Origin: Bradyrhizobium sp. Arg816
GTDB taxonomy: Bacteria > Pseudomonadota > Alphaproteobacteria > Rhizobiales > Xanthobacteraceae
Direction of reading: 5' to 3'
DNA: 47,867 bases
Assembly: GCF_029989365.1 (NCBI RefSeq)
Contig: NZ_JAPRAQ010000039.1
Span: 1-47,867 of the forward strand
Of this stretch, positions 32,247 through 41,394 are shown in pieces; positions within the stretch are counted from its first letter, which is position 1, and every line of letters begins with the position of its first letter. The translations under genes were made by a program, and so were the position numbers. Below the pieces are notes generated by a model. That model saw nothing but the letters and a program-made list of their open reading frames with translations, searched no databases and was not told the origin of the DNA.

Positions 32247-32939
32247 ATGTATGTGCGTACCACAACGGATCAACGACCTCGGCCCAATACGCTAGATGAA
32301 TTTGGTTTATCGGGTGCATCTGCCCCATTTATCAGCCTAAATGAGTTCACATACCAGAAGGGCACCGAAATCTTCGGCGAAGAAGAGCCCGCCGTGTATG
32401 TCTACCAGGTCAAGCTTGGTGCGGTACGAAGTTATAAGTTGCTTTTAGACGGTCGGCGCCAAATCGGCGCCTTTCATTTAGCGGGCGATATTTTCGGGCT
32501 TGAAAACGGCGACAAGCATCGATTTACCGCCGAGGCCGTCGTCGAAACCATCGTGCGCCTGATTAAGCGCGAGAGCCTTCAATTGATGGCCGCAAAAGAC
32601 GTTGTTGTCTCGCGCAACCTGCTTAGTATGACGACCCGCAACCTAGAGCACGCAGAAAACCATATGCTGCTCCTGGGCCGCAAGACCGCGGTAGAAAGGG
32701 TCGCTGCCTTCCTGCTTGAAATGGATTGCCGGACCGGAGCGGACAAGATGTCGCTCCCCATGAGCCGCCGCGACATAGCGGACTATCTCGGCTTGACACT
32801 CGAGACGGTCTCGCGCGCGCTGTCTCATTTGCGTAAAGCGGGCGTCCTTACGTTCCTAGACCACTATCAGCGCGAGATCATCTTAAACGACAGGCGGCGG
32901 CTTGCCGATTTCGATCCGCAAGGTTCGGCACAACCCTGA
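32247..32939 (+). CDS. Crp/Fnr-family regulator 1 (FixK-like)
   Basis: A 230-residue protein. Residues 30-110 form the cyclic-nucleotide-binding-like sensor fold (QVKLGAVRSYKLLLDGRRQI, GDIFGLENG). The dimer helix is around 125-155. The winged helix-turn-helix is at 171-200 (MSRRDIADYLGLTLETVSRA), with E186, S189 and R190 in the positions that read TTGAT in Fnr and FixK. There is no N-terminal cysteine cluster for an iron-sulfur centre, so it resembles FixK, not Fnr. A paralogue faces it at 44166-44879. Perfect target boxes occur in this window. Confidence 0.9.
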   Translation: MYVRTTTDQRPRPNTLDEFGLSGASAPFISLNEFTYQKGTEIFGEEEPAVYVYQVKLGAVRSYKLLLDGRRQIGAFHLAGDIFGLENGDKHRFTAEAVVETIVRLIKRESLQLMAAKDVVVSRNLLSMTTRNLEHAENHMLLLGRKTAVERVAAFLLEMDCRTGADKMSLPMSRRDIADYLGLTLETVSRALSHLRKAGVLTFLDHYQREIILNDRRRLADFDPQGSAQP

Positions 32940-33037
32940 TACCAAAAGGCGCGATGGGCCGTTTGGCGACGATGAGGGATACACAGTTCCTCCACATCGA
33001 TGACCGCGACTGCTTAAGAGCTAAGCGATAAGTTCCG

Positions 33038-33051
33038 TTGATGTAGCTCAT
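33038..33051. promoter_or_regulatory. Weak Fnr/FixK-like box
   Basis: TTGATGTAGCTCAT matches the left half of TTGAT-N4-ATCAA, while the right half has two mismatches. It lies 35 bases before a small gene at 33086. Could be chance. Confidence 0.3.
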
Positions 33052-33085
33052 TGGTTTGCCGGCGATCTAGGTTCAAGGCTCTGCC

Positions 33086-33217
33086 ATGAACAAGCCCTCC
33101 GAATCCGATAAGCCCGAGCCCAAGCCAACGCGCTTGGAGGAGGCTCGCCGGATTATTGAGGAGTACGCGAATGACCTTCGCGAGATTATAAGAAAATTCC
33201 GTGAGAAGATGAATTAA
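33086..33217 (+). CDS. Very small helical protein
   Basis: A 43-residue protein, MNKPSESDKPEPKPTRLEEA..., with a Pro/Lys-rich start and a helix RRIIEEYANDLREIIRKFRE. Nearly the same plan (KP...PRLEEAR..IEEYA.DLREIIK) is common in Bradyrhizobium. No known function. It is a single short gene. Confidence 0.65.
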   Translation: MNKPSESDKPEPKPTRLEEARRIIEEYANDLREIIRKFREKMN

Positions 33218-33510
33218 AGCCGCGCGCCTGGGCCTAAGGTCCGAACCTACGTGCTCACTCATTGCCGCGCAGTGAACGCTAGAACCGCGCTCATCGCGTA
33301 ACTGCCTGTCCACACTTGGCCCGTGGCTGACCTCCGCTCAGAGGGCTGCAATGTCTGCTTTCAGGAGATAAGCGAATCAGGTCAAGCAGGTTGTCGAAGT
33401 TAGCCTGTGACCCTAAGGCGACATTGCATCCCTTCAATGAGCCGGCGCACGGCCAATGAGGTTCTTCACCGCAGTGCTCGTGCCTAGAGTTGGCCGCTTT
33501 CTGTGTCGCT
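33218..33510. other. Stretch without a supported gene
   Basis: Nothing recognisable between the small gene and the end of the DUF1254 gene. Confidence 0.4.
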
Positions 33511-34952
33511 CTATGCGACCCGCTTTATGCCGGGTGGCTGCCATGTCCCTTCACCTGGCGGCAAAATCGAAGGTGCTTCGGTCTTCGGCCAGTAGAGCCG
33601 CATGACGAGATAGATCGTGTCGTTCGGCGCCGGCAGCCAGTTTGCTTCCTTGTCAGCGCCGGGCGACTTGTTCTGGATGTAGAGCGTTAGTGATCCGTCC
33701 GCATTCTTTTTCATGTTCGGCAGCATCGGCGAGTTGATCAGATAGCGGTCGATGGGATTTTCGATCAGGAACTGGGACTTGCCGTCATACATCGTCAGCG
33801 ACCAGAACGCGTTCACCGGTGGCTGCTGGCCCGGTGCAAATGTCAGGGTGTAACCGTTCTTGCTGCCGTCGAGCGTCTGACCATCGCTGTCGACGCGAGT
33901 GAACGGATAGGTCGCTTCCGCTGGGTCATTCCCATAAATGCCGGCCTGAGCGGCGACAGCGCGCTTCACCCAGTCGCCATTGTAGTGCGCGCTATCGCCT
34001 GGAAGACCGCTAACCCGCCAGCCATTGATCGTTTTGCCGACATTGGCGACCGCCTCGTCGACTTTCCGCTGGCCTTCCTTCATGCCAAGGCCGATCTCCA
34101 GCTTCTGCTCCAGAGGGAGGTCCTTGAAGCTGAAGGTCTTGCCAGGCCCGACGCCGATGCGTGCCAGCTTGGCGCGTATCTCCTTCTCATTACCCTGCGC
34201 CGGCGCGAATTGCAGCGCGAAGTCGAGATAATCGAAGAAGTTGGTCTTCACGAGTTCCTTGTCGACCTTCGGGAAGGCGATGATTGGCGCGGCCGGCGGC
34301 GGCGTGCGCTTCAGATAGCCCGAGAGCATCTGCACCTTGTAGCCGGCCTGCACCTTCTTGACGTTGTCGAGATCATCCGGGCCGAAAAGCTGGGTGCGAT
34401 AGCCCGCAAGGGAAAACTGTGTGCTCGAACGAAACACCTGCTTGATGCCCGCCCGGGTATCGCCCTCCCAGTCGGGCCCGACCACCATGTAGTCGCCGGC
34501 TTCGCTCCCTGTGGCGCGGGTGCCGATATAGCCGAAATTGTAGGTATTACCGTCGCAGAGCATGACCGAGTAGTAGCGCTTCGGGTCGATTGCCGGCACC
34601 GAGAGCACCACCGGCTCCGCCCGCAAATCCAGCCACGCGAAGGAATAGGGCGTGTCGCTGTTTGGCGTTACGATTGCCGTATCTTTGTAGGTGAAGACGT
34701 TAGGTTCGTTCTTGATCTGATTGAACGGTGCCTTGAACTGTCCAGAACTCCGATCGATCGCGTATTCATGCATGACGGCATAGTTCATCACGATAGGCAG
34801 GCCGTAGATGAACCCTGCTTCGGCAATGTCTTTAGCCTTGAAGAAACCTGGGCGGTCGTCGCTGGTCTGTGCGTACGCGGGACGGACTTCGCCGTTGATG
34901 TCGCGATGACAGCGGAGGCGGCTGAACGAAGAAGATCGCGCTTAGTAAACAT
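33511..34952 (-). pseudogene. DUF1254/DUF1214 secreted protein with one missing base
   Basis: The start MFTKRDLLRSAASAVIATST at 34952 is a Tat-like signal (KRDLL). After one missing base near 34892 the other frame reads NGEVRPAYAQTSDDRPGFFK, GFIYGLPIVMNYAVMHEYAI and on to the end at 33511. The DUF1254 part has NTPYSFAWLDLRAEPVVLSV-type sequence and YYSVMLCDGNTYNFGYIGTR; the C-terminal DUF1214 part has GYTLTFAPGQQPPVNAFWSL. The length with the base restored is 480 residues, normal for the family. Such proteins are periplasmic and of unknown function. A perfect FixK-type box lies upstream. The lesion may be a read error. Confidence 0.8.
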
Positions 34953-35195
34953 TTTCGGCAGTCCTTCCAGTGTTTTGTGCCAAACGCGCATGCTCACAGA
35001 TCGAGTTGGCTTAAGAAGTTTCGCATCTCCCGGGATGGCTGACGATGCAAAATCGGCAACCCTAAGCGCGGCCCGGAGGTCCGTTGTTGGCCCATCAGCG
35101 AAGTAGCGACGCACATTGTTGAGGTTCGCTAGAGGCACGGTCGAACGAGATTGCCCAGGCAAAGTACCTTCTCGTTTCGACCCGAAGCGGACCTC

Positions 35196-35209
35196 TTGAT
35201 CTAGATCAA
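35196..35209. promoter_or_regulatory. Perfect FixK-type box upstream of the DUF1254 gene
   Basis: TTGATCTAGATCAA, a perfect palindrome and the classic FixK/Fnr target. It is centred 250 bases before ATG 34952 on the minus strand and about 410 before the sulfatase start on the plus strand. The DUF1254 gene is the likelier target. Confidence 0.75.
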
Positions 35210-35368
35210 CCTGCTCTGCGTCATTCTGGCTTCGGTGCAAGTGCGCAAGCTTCAGAGGCGGAGTGGTCGCTGGGCCAGCTACTGGTACGGTTAAGCAAAT
35301 CACACGGTTGACCGCGCCTTATTCATTGTCAGACGTATCCCGATCGCGAATACGACCAGTTTGGTGAG

Positions 35369-35623
35369 ATGAAAAGGATGGAGCGGTCAGATGGACGGGC
35401 AACTCGTTGCCAGCATGGTCGCTCCGCTTTTTCGGGCCTGAGCCTGCACCAAAGGACCCGTTACCGAAAGATGCGCGAGGTGCTTAAAGGCGGCTGGCAT
35501 CCTTGCGTTCCTGACTATTGCCGCCGCTATCGCCCGGCCGCGCGCAATGCCGAGCCGATCGACACCTCCGCAAGCCATGTCGGCTTCAGGTGCGTGCCAG
35601 GAAGAGGATCATCTCATGAGTAA
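35369..35623 (+). pseudogene. Formylglycine-generating enzyme, C-terminal fragment
   Basis: Residues 34-77 of the frame read KMREVLKGGWHPCVPDYCRR, YRPAARNAEPIDTSASHVGF and RCVP. This is the conserved end of SUMF1/FGE enzymes (LKGGS.LC...YC.RYRPAAR....DTS.SHIGFR). FGE converts the active-site Cys of sulfatases to formylglycine. The catalytic core upstream is missing. The stop (TAA at 35621) overlaps the sulfatase start by 8 bases, as in FGE-sulfatase operons. Confidence 0.75.
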
Positions 35624-37331
35624 CGATAGGATGCCGGCCAACCCCGAGACGAACTCACGGCCAGCGGGCGCAGGATTGAAACGCCGCGATCTCTTGTTGA
35701 GTGGTAGTTCTCTCGTCGCGGCTTCGGCGCTCTCTGCCGTCGGTGCGACAAGTTTCGCTCAAGCGCAGCAGCCAGCAGCAGCCCCGGCGCCCGCGCCGGC
35801 CGGACAGCGGCCCAATATCGTCGTCATCATGGGCGACGATATCGGTATCTGGAATATCGGCGCTTACCATCGCGGGATGATGGCCGGCCGGACGCCGAAC
35901 CTCGACAAGATTGCGTCCGAGGGCATGCTGTTTACCGATTACTACGCCGAGGCAAGTTGCACTGCGGGTCGCGCTAATTTCATTACCGGCGAGCTCCCGA
36001 TCCGCACCGGCATGACGACGGTCGGCCAGGCCGGCGCCCCCACAGGCTTGCCTTCGGAAGCCGTGACGATTGCCACCGCGCTAAAGGGCTTGGGCTACGC
36101 CACCGGCCAGTTCGGAAAGAACCACCTTGGCGACAAGAACGAGTTTCTGCCGACGGTGCATGGCTTCGACGAGTTCTTCGGCTATTTGTATCATCTCGAC
36201 GCGATGGAAGACCCGGCCCACCCGGCCTATCCGCAGGAGCTTTTGAACAAAGTCGGTCCGCGCAACATGGTCCATTCGTGGGCGACCAATGTGGACGATG
36301 CCACCGTGGATCCGCGTTGGGGCAAGGTCGGCAAGCAGAGGATTGAGGACGCCGGAACGCTCTATCCCAAGCGGATGGAAACGGTGGACGATGAAATCCG
36401 GGACCTTGCCCTAGGATTCATTGAAAGGGCCAAGGCCGAGAACAAGCCGTTCTTCTTGTGGCTCAATCCAACCCGCATGCACATCGTCACGCACTTGTCG
36501 CCGAAGTACCAGGCGATGCGCAACTCCAAGAACGGCTGGTCGATTCATGAAGCCGGCATGGCCCAGCTTGATGACGATATCGGGATCGTCATGCAAAAGC
36601 TCAAGGACATGGGTGTGGATGACAACACCATCGTTATCTTCACCACCGACAACGGCACCGAGGTCTTCACCTGGCCGGACGGCGGACAGACGCCGTTCGC
36701 GCAAAGCAAAGGCACGGTCATGGAAGGCGGCTTCCGCGCGCCAGCGATGATCCGTTGGCCGGGCAAGGTGCCGGCCGGCAAGGTCGAAAACGGCATCATC
36801 TCCGGGCTGGACTGGTTCCCGACCTTGCTGGCGGCCGCCGGCAACCCGAACATTGCCGACGAACTGAAGAAGGGCAAGTTCATCGGCGACCGCACCTACA
36901 AGTGCCATCTGGACGGCTACAATCAGATGGACATGATCACCGGGAAGGGGCCGTCGAACCGACACGAAATCTGGTACTTCGGCGAAAGCGAGCTGGGGGC
37001 CGTGCGCATCGACGACTACAAGTATCGTTTCATCGACCAGCCCGGTGGATGGCTCGGTGAAAAAACGAAGGTTGACGTGCCCTACCTGATCAACCTTCGC
37101 CTTGATCCGTTCGAGCGAACGGGCTGGCCCGATAGCGGGACCAAATACGGCGCGCAACAATACTTCGACTGGTTCAAATATGAGTTCTGGCGATTCGTGT
37201 TCGTCCAGCAGGAGGTCGAGAAACTGGCCATGACCGCCATCGAGTTTCCACCAATGCAGAAGGGCGCGAGCTTCAACCTCGATGCTGTGAAGGCGAAAAT
37301 CGAGGCCGCAAGGACGGCGATGGCAAAATAA
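35616..37331 (+). CDS. Tat-exported Cys-type arylsulfatase
   Basis: A 571-residue protein. Residues 21-52 are a Tat signal (KRRDLLLSGSSLVAASALS, cut after AQA). The sulfatase fold has metal ligands in VVIMGDDIGIWN (D74, D75), the signature Cys115 in SCTAGR, GQFGKNHLGD, and IFTTDNGTEV. CTAGR is the Cys-type motif modified to formylglycine by FGE. It should cleave sulfate esters in the periplasm, giving access to sulfur. The start at 35616 follows GGAAGAGGA and overlaps the FGE fragment. The hairpin at 37351 probably ends the transcript. It is intact over its length. Confidence 0.9.
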   Translation: MSNDRMPANPETNSRPAGAGLKRRDLLLSGSSLVAASALSAVGATSFAQAQQPAAAPAPAPAGQRPNIVVIMGDDIGIWNIGAYHRGMMAGRTPNLDKIASEGMLFTDYYAEASCTAGRANFITGELPIRTGMTTVGQAGAPTGLPSEAVTIATALKGLGYATGQFGKNHLGDKNEFLPTVHGFDEFFGYLYHLDAMEDPAHPAYPQELLNKVGPRNMVHSWATNVDDATVDPRWGKVGKQRIEDAGTLYPKRMETVDDEIRDLALGFIERAKAENKPFFLWLNPTRMHIVTHLSPKYQAMRNSKNGWSIHEAGMAQLDDDIGIVMQKLKDMGVDDNTIVIFTTDNGTEVFTWPDGGQTPFAQSKGTVMEGGFRAPAMIRWPGKVPAGKVENGIISGLDWFPTLLAAAGNPNIADELKKGKFIGDRTYKCHLDGYNQMDMITGKGPSNRHEIWYFGESELGAVRIDDYKYRFIDQPGGWLGEKTKVDVPYLINLRLDPFERTGWPDSGTKYGAQQYFDWFKYEFWRFVFVQQEVEKLAMTAIEFPPMQKGASFNLDAVKAKIEAARTAMAK

Positions 37332-37350
37332 GATTGTTCATGATCGTCAT

Positions 37351-37390
37351 GGTGCGGCGATCTACGTCTGGACCGCCGCACCTTGTGTCG
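37351..37390 (+). terminator. Hairpin after the sulfatase gene
   Basis: GGTGCGGCG (37351-37359) pairs perfectly with CGCCGCACC (37374-37382), followed by TTGTGT. It lies 20 bases after the stop. The T run is weak. Confidence 0.55.
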
Positions 37391-37598
37391 GGGCTTGTCT
37401 CCTGGTGCCCCAAAGCGGACACGCCGACCTCGGTCAGCGCGGTAAGCTGGGTTGGAGCTATCCTATTCACAGAACCTCGAGGACAATCATCTTTCGGTGG
37501 TCTTTGCGGGACAGGCGACTGGGACGTACATCGATATCGGCGCAGGGGCATCCGGTAGCTGAGCTGTGCTTCGGAAGCTGTAGCGGCGCAACCGCGCT

Positions 37599-38279
37599 TC
37601 AGAGCCGTCCGTTGACCGGCAGCAGCGCGCCGGTAACGGCGCTGGCGGCGTCACTCGCCAGGAAGAGGATGACATCGGCGAGTTCCTTTGGCGCGACCCA
37701 TTTGGAAGAATCGGCCTTCGGCATGCTGGCGCGGTTTGCCGCGGTATCGATGATCGAGGGCAGCACCGCATTGACGGTGATCTTGCCTTTCAACTCGGCA
37801 GCTAGTGACTCCGTCAGCTTATGCACGCCGGCCTTCGACGCCGCATAAGGACCCATGCCGGGGCCGGCCTGCAATGCGCCCGTCGCACCGATATTGACGA
37901 TGCGGGCCGCCCGCGAGATGAGAAGATGCGGGATCGCTGCGCGCGAAGCATTCAGCGCGGTCTCGACATTGAGAGCATGCATGCACTGCCAAACCTTGGG
38001 ATCGCCGTCGGCAATGGTCTCGAAGGCAAATCCGCCAGCAATATTGATTAGCGCGTCGATCGCGCCAAAATGCGCAGCGGCGGCATCGATCGCCTCTTTC
38101 GCCTGTGCCGCATCGGTCAGGTCGATGCGGCCGAATTCGATCCGCTGGGCTGTTGCGGCGAACTGCGACTCAGCATGATCGATACCGGCGACTCGCGCGC
38201 CGCGCGAAAGGGCTTCCTCGGCGACCACCTTGCCAAGCGCGCCCAGCGCGCCGGTGATGATAAAGACGTTACCCTTCAT
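37599..38279 (-). CDS. Short-chain dehydrogenase/reductase lacking the usual catalytic Ser
   Basis: A 226-residue Rossmann enzyme: TGALGALG (residues 9-16) binds the cofactor, D34 in GIDHA suggests NAD(H), NIAGG at 79-83, and YAASK gives Y145 and K149. The position 13 before the Tyr, normally Ser, is Ala132, with Thr133 next to it. The enzyme should reduce or oxidise a carbonyl or alcohol; the substrate is unknown. It is followed upstream by an aldehyde dehydrogenase on the same strand, 183 bases away, which hints at an alcohol-aldehyde-acid route. CGGAGA precedes ATG 38279. Confidence 0.85.
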   Translation of the reverse strand: MKGNVFIITGALGALGKVVAEEALSRGARVAGIDHAESQFAATAQRIEFGRIDLTDAAQAKEAIDAAAAHFGAIDALINIAGGFAFETIADGDPKVWQCMHALNVETALNASRAAIPHLLISRAARIVNIGATGALQAGPGMGPYAASKAGVHKLTESLAAELKGKITVNAVLPSIIDTAANRASMPKADSSKWVAPKELADVILFLASDAASAVTGALLPVNGRL

Positions 38280-38462
38280 GGCGATCTCCGTGCGAATGAG
38301 AATGAATCGACGCCGCAGTCACTATAGTCAGCAGAGCTTCAAAATGTGCGCCGCCCTGGCTGAGATCGACCGCGACGATACCGGGATAAAAGGCCGACGA
38401 CGCCGGGCATCCGCCCAGGCTTGCGGCGCATATCATTGGCGCTGATCTGCCACAGTCACGCA

Positions 38463-39907
38463 TCACGTCTTCCACTTGATCATCGTCCGCAGGATGCTCA
38501 TTGGGCGGCCGGCGTAGGGCGGCTGAAATAGCATTTGGATCGGCGAGAGAGGACCTTGATAGAAGACCGGGCGCAATTTTGAAAAGGTGTTGAACCCCTC
38601 GCGCGCGTGGTAATGGCCCATACCGCTCGCACCGATCCCACCGAATGGCAGGTCGTGCTGGCCGACGTGCAGGAGAGCTTCATTGACCGATACGCCACCC
38701 GACATCACCCGCGAGATGTAGAAGTCGCGCAGCTCGGCATCGGAGGTGAATGGATAGATTGCCAACGGTCGGTCGTGACTATTGATATAGTCGGCGACCT
38801 CCCGCCGATCTGTATAGGTCTTGATCGGTAGGATCGGGCCAAAGATCTCGCGCTGCATGACAATCATGTCGTCCGTCGGATTTAGCACGAGATGCGGTGG
38901 AAATTTGCGCTGCTTCGTGTCCGGAATCTGCCGTTCCGCAAGATTGACCAGGACTGCACCCTTTGTACGGGCATCCTCCAGGGTCGCCTGCAGTCGCGTG
39001 AAGGACGGTTCATCGATGATCGACGTGTAGTCTTGACCGTTGATGTCCGGGAAGCGCTCGGCAAATAGCTTGCGGCAATGATGGACGAACTCGTCCTCAC
39101 TCCCTTTGGGCAGAAACATGTAATCGACATTCGTACAGATCTGACCGGCATTGAACATCTTCACCCAGAGAATGCGCTCTGCCGCTGTCTTGACCGGGAA
39201 GTCAAACCCAACAATTGCAGGTGCCTTGCCGCCCAATTCAAGCGTGACAGGAGTGAGGTTACGGGCCGCGTTTGCCATGACTGCGCGACCGGTCGCGCCG
39301 GATCCCGTGAACAGCAGATGGTCGAAGGGCAATGACGAGAATGCGGGTCCTCGTCCGCCGCCATCCTCGAAAAAGGCAAGCTTCTCGAGCGGGAAATACT
39401 TTGGCGAGACACGGATCAGGACCTCGGCGAGCGCTCTTGAATTTTCCGACATCTTGACCATCGCACGATTGCCGGCGGCCAGAATTGCGGCGAGCGGGCA
39501 GAAGCTTAGGTTAAGCGGAAAATTCCAGGGAACGATGACCCCGACGACGCCGAGCGGCTGCGGGATGACGCGGTTGCGCGCGAGCGGGTAGGTCATGAAG
39601 TCGACGTGCCTGCGCTGCGGTTTCATCCACTTTTTCAGGTTCTTTCTGGCGTCGGCGATTGTTTCCAGGACAACGAAATATTCGGCGAACAGGGTCTCGA
39701 ATTCAGACCGGTTGCCATAGTCGGCGTTAATCGCTGCAGCCAGCTCGTCCTTGTTGTCCTTCAGGAGTTGCCGAGGGTCTTCAGGTCAGCAATGCGCTGA
39801 TCGTAGGATGGCTCGGGCGCCGCCAAATAGGCCGCCCGCTGCGTGGCGAAGCAGGACTGCAGTTCAGCGGGAATGTCGACGGAACGGAAATTGACAGGCA
39901 CGTTCAT
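38463..39907 (-). pseudogene. calB: Coniferyl aldehyde dehydrogenase-like gene with one missing base
   Basis: The start MNVPVNFRSVDIPAELQSCF at 39907 reaches IADLKTL, where one C is missing from a CCGG context near 39771. The other frame goes on LLKDNKDELAAAINADYGNR, PLGVVGVIVPWNFPLNLSF, ELGGKAPAIVG (catalytic Glu) and FNAGQICTNVDYMF (catalytic Cys), to the end. The restored length, 481 residues, and the YP..FFP...N-type core fit the coniferyl aldehyde dehydrogenase subgroup of ALDH, which oxidises aromatic or other aldehydes with NAD(P). All catalytic residues are present, so the lesion could be a read error. Confidence 0.8.
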
Positions 39908-39990
39908 GATGTTCGCTTTCTCTGGGTTTCGCGTGTCCTCCAGGTGGATAACCAGGGCACGTGCTAGCCATGACCGTGTCAACTCCAAGT

Positions 39991-40188
39991 TCAGTGCATG
40001 CTTGCGCTCGCATGGACGGAGCCCAGCCTCTCATCCATGATCCGCTTGATGGCGCGAGCGCAGCAGCCGCACTGGGCGCAGCATCCCAGGCAGGCATACA
40101 CCTCGCTCATGCGGGGCCGTCGCGCTTCTTTTATGACCACTGACCGAACCTGGTGGTCGCTGAACACATTGCAAGAACTGACGATCAT
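39991..40188 (-). CDS. bfd: Bacterioferritin-associated ferredoxin with one cluster Cys replaced
   Basis: A 65-residue protein starting MIVSSCNVFSDHQVRSVV, then YACLGCCAQCGCCARAIKRI. Bfd normally has C-x-C near the N-terminus and C-x2-C after about 32 residues to bind a [2Fe-2S] cluster for releasing iron from bacterioferritin. Here the first Cys is Ser4 (SSC), while C6 and several Cys at 33-43 remain. Either another Cys takes its place or the cluster is weakened. No bacterioferritin gene is next to it in this window. Confidence 0.85.
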   Translation of the reverse strand: MIVSSCNVFSDHQVRSVVIKEARRPRMSEVYACLGCCAQCGCCARAIKRIMDERLGSVHASASMH

Positions 40189-40386
40189 AGCCTTCTCCTA
40201 ACCAATACCAATGAGTCGGATGAAGATCGCCACAAGCGCGGTGCTCCAGCCGCAAGCACGATGGTTTCCGCTCGGCTCATCTCGGCGTGGCCAAGAGGCC
40301 GCTCGCGGACCAGATGGTTACCCATTCCAGTTCCTTCCGAGGCATCGCGAACGCTTGCTGCGGCGCCTCGACGACGCTACCCGCGT

Positions 40387-41283
40387 TCAGGTGGCCTTCT
40401 GCTTAGCTTCGGTCTGCAGGTCTGCTTCGGTGAAGCCACGGCCGCCGGGGCGGAGCGCTGAATGTTCGCGCTTTGAGTGGACGAGCGGGTAGAACATCTG
40501 CGTCGTCCAGCGCTCCGGGCCAAACAGGATGTCGTCCTGCAGGCCGACCTTGGCGGGATATTTGCGTGTGATATGCGCCGTGCCGAACAGCACGTCCCAG
40601 AAGAACAGCAGGTTGCCGAAGTTGCCCTTGTAGTGGCCAATGCCATCTTCATTGGTGAGCGCATGGTGCGCCTGGTGCGTGGCCGGCGTGGAGATGGTGC
40701 GCTCCAGCACCCACATCAGCGGATGCAGCGCGCGGACGCGGTACAGCGGCGCATCCCACGCCCAAGCGCAGTGCGCGCCCAGGATGACCGCCAACTTGAT
40801 CACCAGATACGCCGCATAGACTGGGCCGAAACCCAGGTACACCGCCACGCCGCCGATCCACAGGCCCGGCATCATCAGGTAGTAGAAGAAGTTGTTGCGG
40901 TAGGTGATGCGCACACTCATGTAGGCCGCGCTGTGGTGCGCGCGGTGCAGCGGCCACAGCAGGGGCGTGTGTGAGGCGCGGTGCCAGAGGTACTGCGTGA
41001 GGTCATCGCCGATGAGCAGCATGCCGAACATGGCCCACCATGGCAGGCTGGCCCAGGCGTTGTGCTGCGCCGGCATGAGCCAGTTGCACAGCGCGTTGCT
41101 GCCGAGCAGCGCGATCGGCTGGGTGATGGCGAGCAGGCTAACAAACATCAGCACTTCCAACCAGGCGTCGTTGGCTGTGGCGTTGCCGCGCACCGTCTCT
41201 TGATACCGCCGGGTGACGAACTCCATGGCTACGAAGCCCAGGATCCAGGTGCCAATCAAGAGGTACTGCAGTTGCGAGCTCAT
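40387..41283 (-). CDS. Sterol desaturase/fatty acid hydroxylase family protein
   Basis: A 298-residue membrane protein with hydrophobic segments at about 5-25, 42-65, 82-95, 135-165. The three di-iron His boxes are HRASH (H101, H105), HRAHH (H113, H116, H117) and THQAHH (H203, H206, H207), followed by NEDGIGHYKGNFG. It should hydroxylate or desaturate a lipid substrate with oxygen. GGAGA precedes ATG 41283. It is divergent from a LysR gene. GC-rich codon choice (CTG, GTG, GCC) differs from the surrounding genes and hints at transfer from another group. Confidence 0.85.
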   Translation of the reverse strand: MSSQLQYLLIGTWILGFVAMEFVTRRYQETVRGNATANDAWLEVLMFVSLLAITQPIALLGSNALCNWLMPAQHNAWASLPWWAMFGMLLIGDDLTQYLWHRASHTPLLWPLHRAHHSAAYMSVRITYRNNFFYYLMMPGLWIGGVAVYLGFGPVYAAYLVIKLAVILGAHCAWAWDAPLYRVRALHPLMWVLERTISTPATHQAHHALTNEDGIGHYKGNFGNLLFFWDVLFGTAHITRKYPAKVGLQDDILFGPERWTTQMFYPLVHSKREHSALRPGGRGFTEADLQTEAKQKAT

Positions 41284-41353
41284 ATGGACGTCTCCTGCCA
41301 CTCTGATGTTTTGAATTGTGGAACGGTCTAAGAGGCTCGCTTTATTGCGTCCA

Positions 41354-41381
41354 ATGCATAATACTCATTATTTTGATGCAT
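41354..41381. promoter_or_regulatory. Candidate LysR operator between divergent genes
   Basis: ATGCAT (41354-41359) and ATGCAT (41376-41381) flank ATAAT-ACTC-ATTAT (41358-41371), an AT-rich inverted repeat of the T-N11-A type bound by LysR regulators. It lies 14 bases before the LysR start and about 70 before the hydroxylase start. Confidence 0.65.
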
Positions 41382-41394
41382 GGAGTGCAATGCC

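Noticed and set aside
33985..35106. A long plus-strand open frame (373 codons) opposite the DUF1254 gene
   Set aside because: It is antisense to a clearly conserved gene, is rich in Arg/His/Leu of the kind produced by the opposite strand of GC-rich genes, and matches no family.
36411..37160. A 249-codon minus-strand frame inside the sulfatase gene
   Set aside because: Antisense shadow of the sulfatase; no domain or ribosome site.
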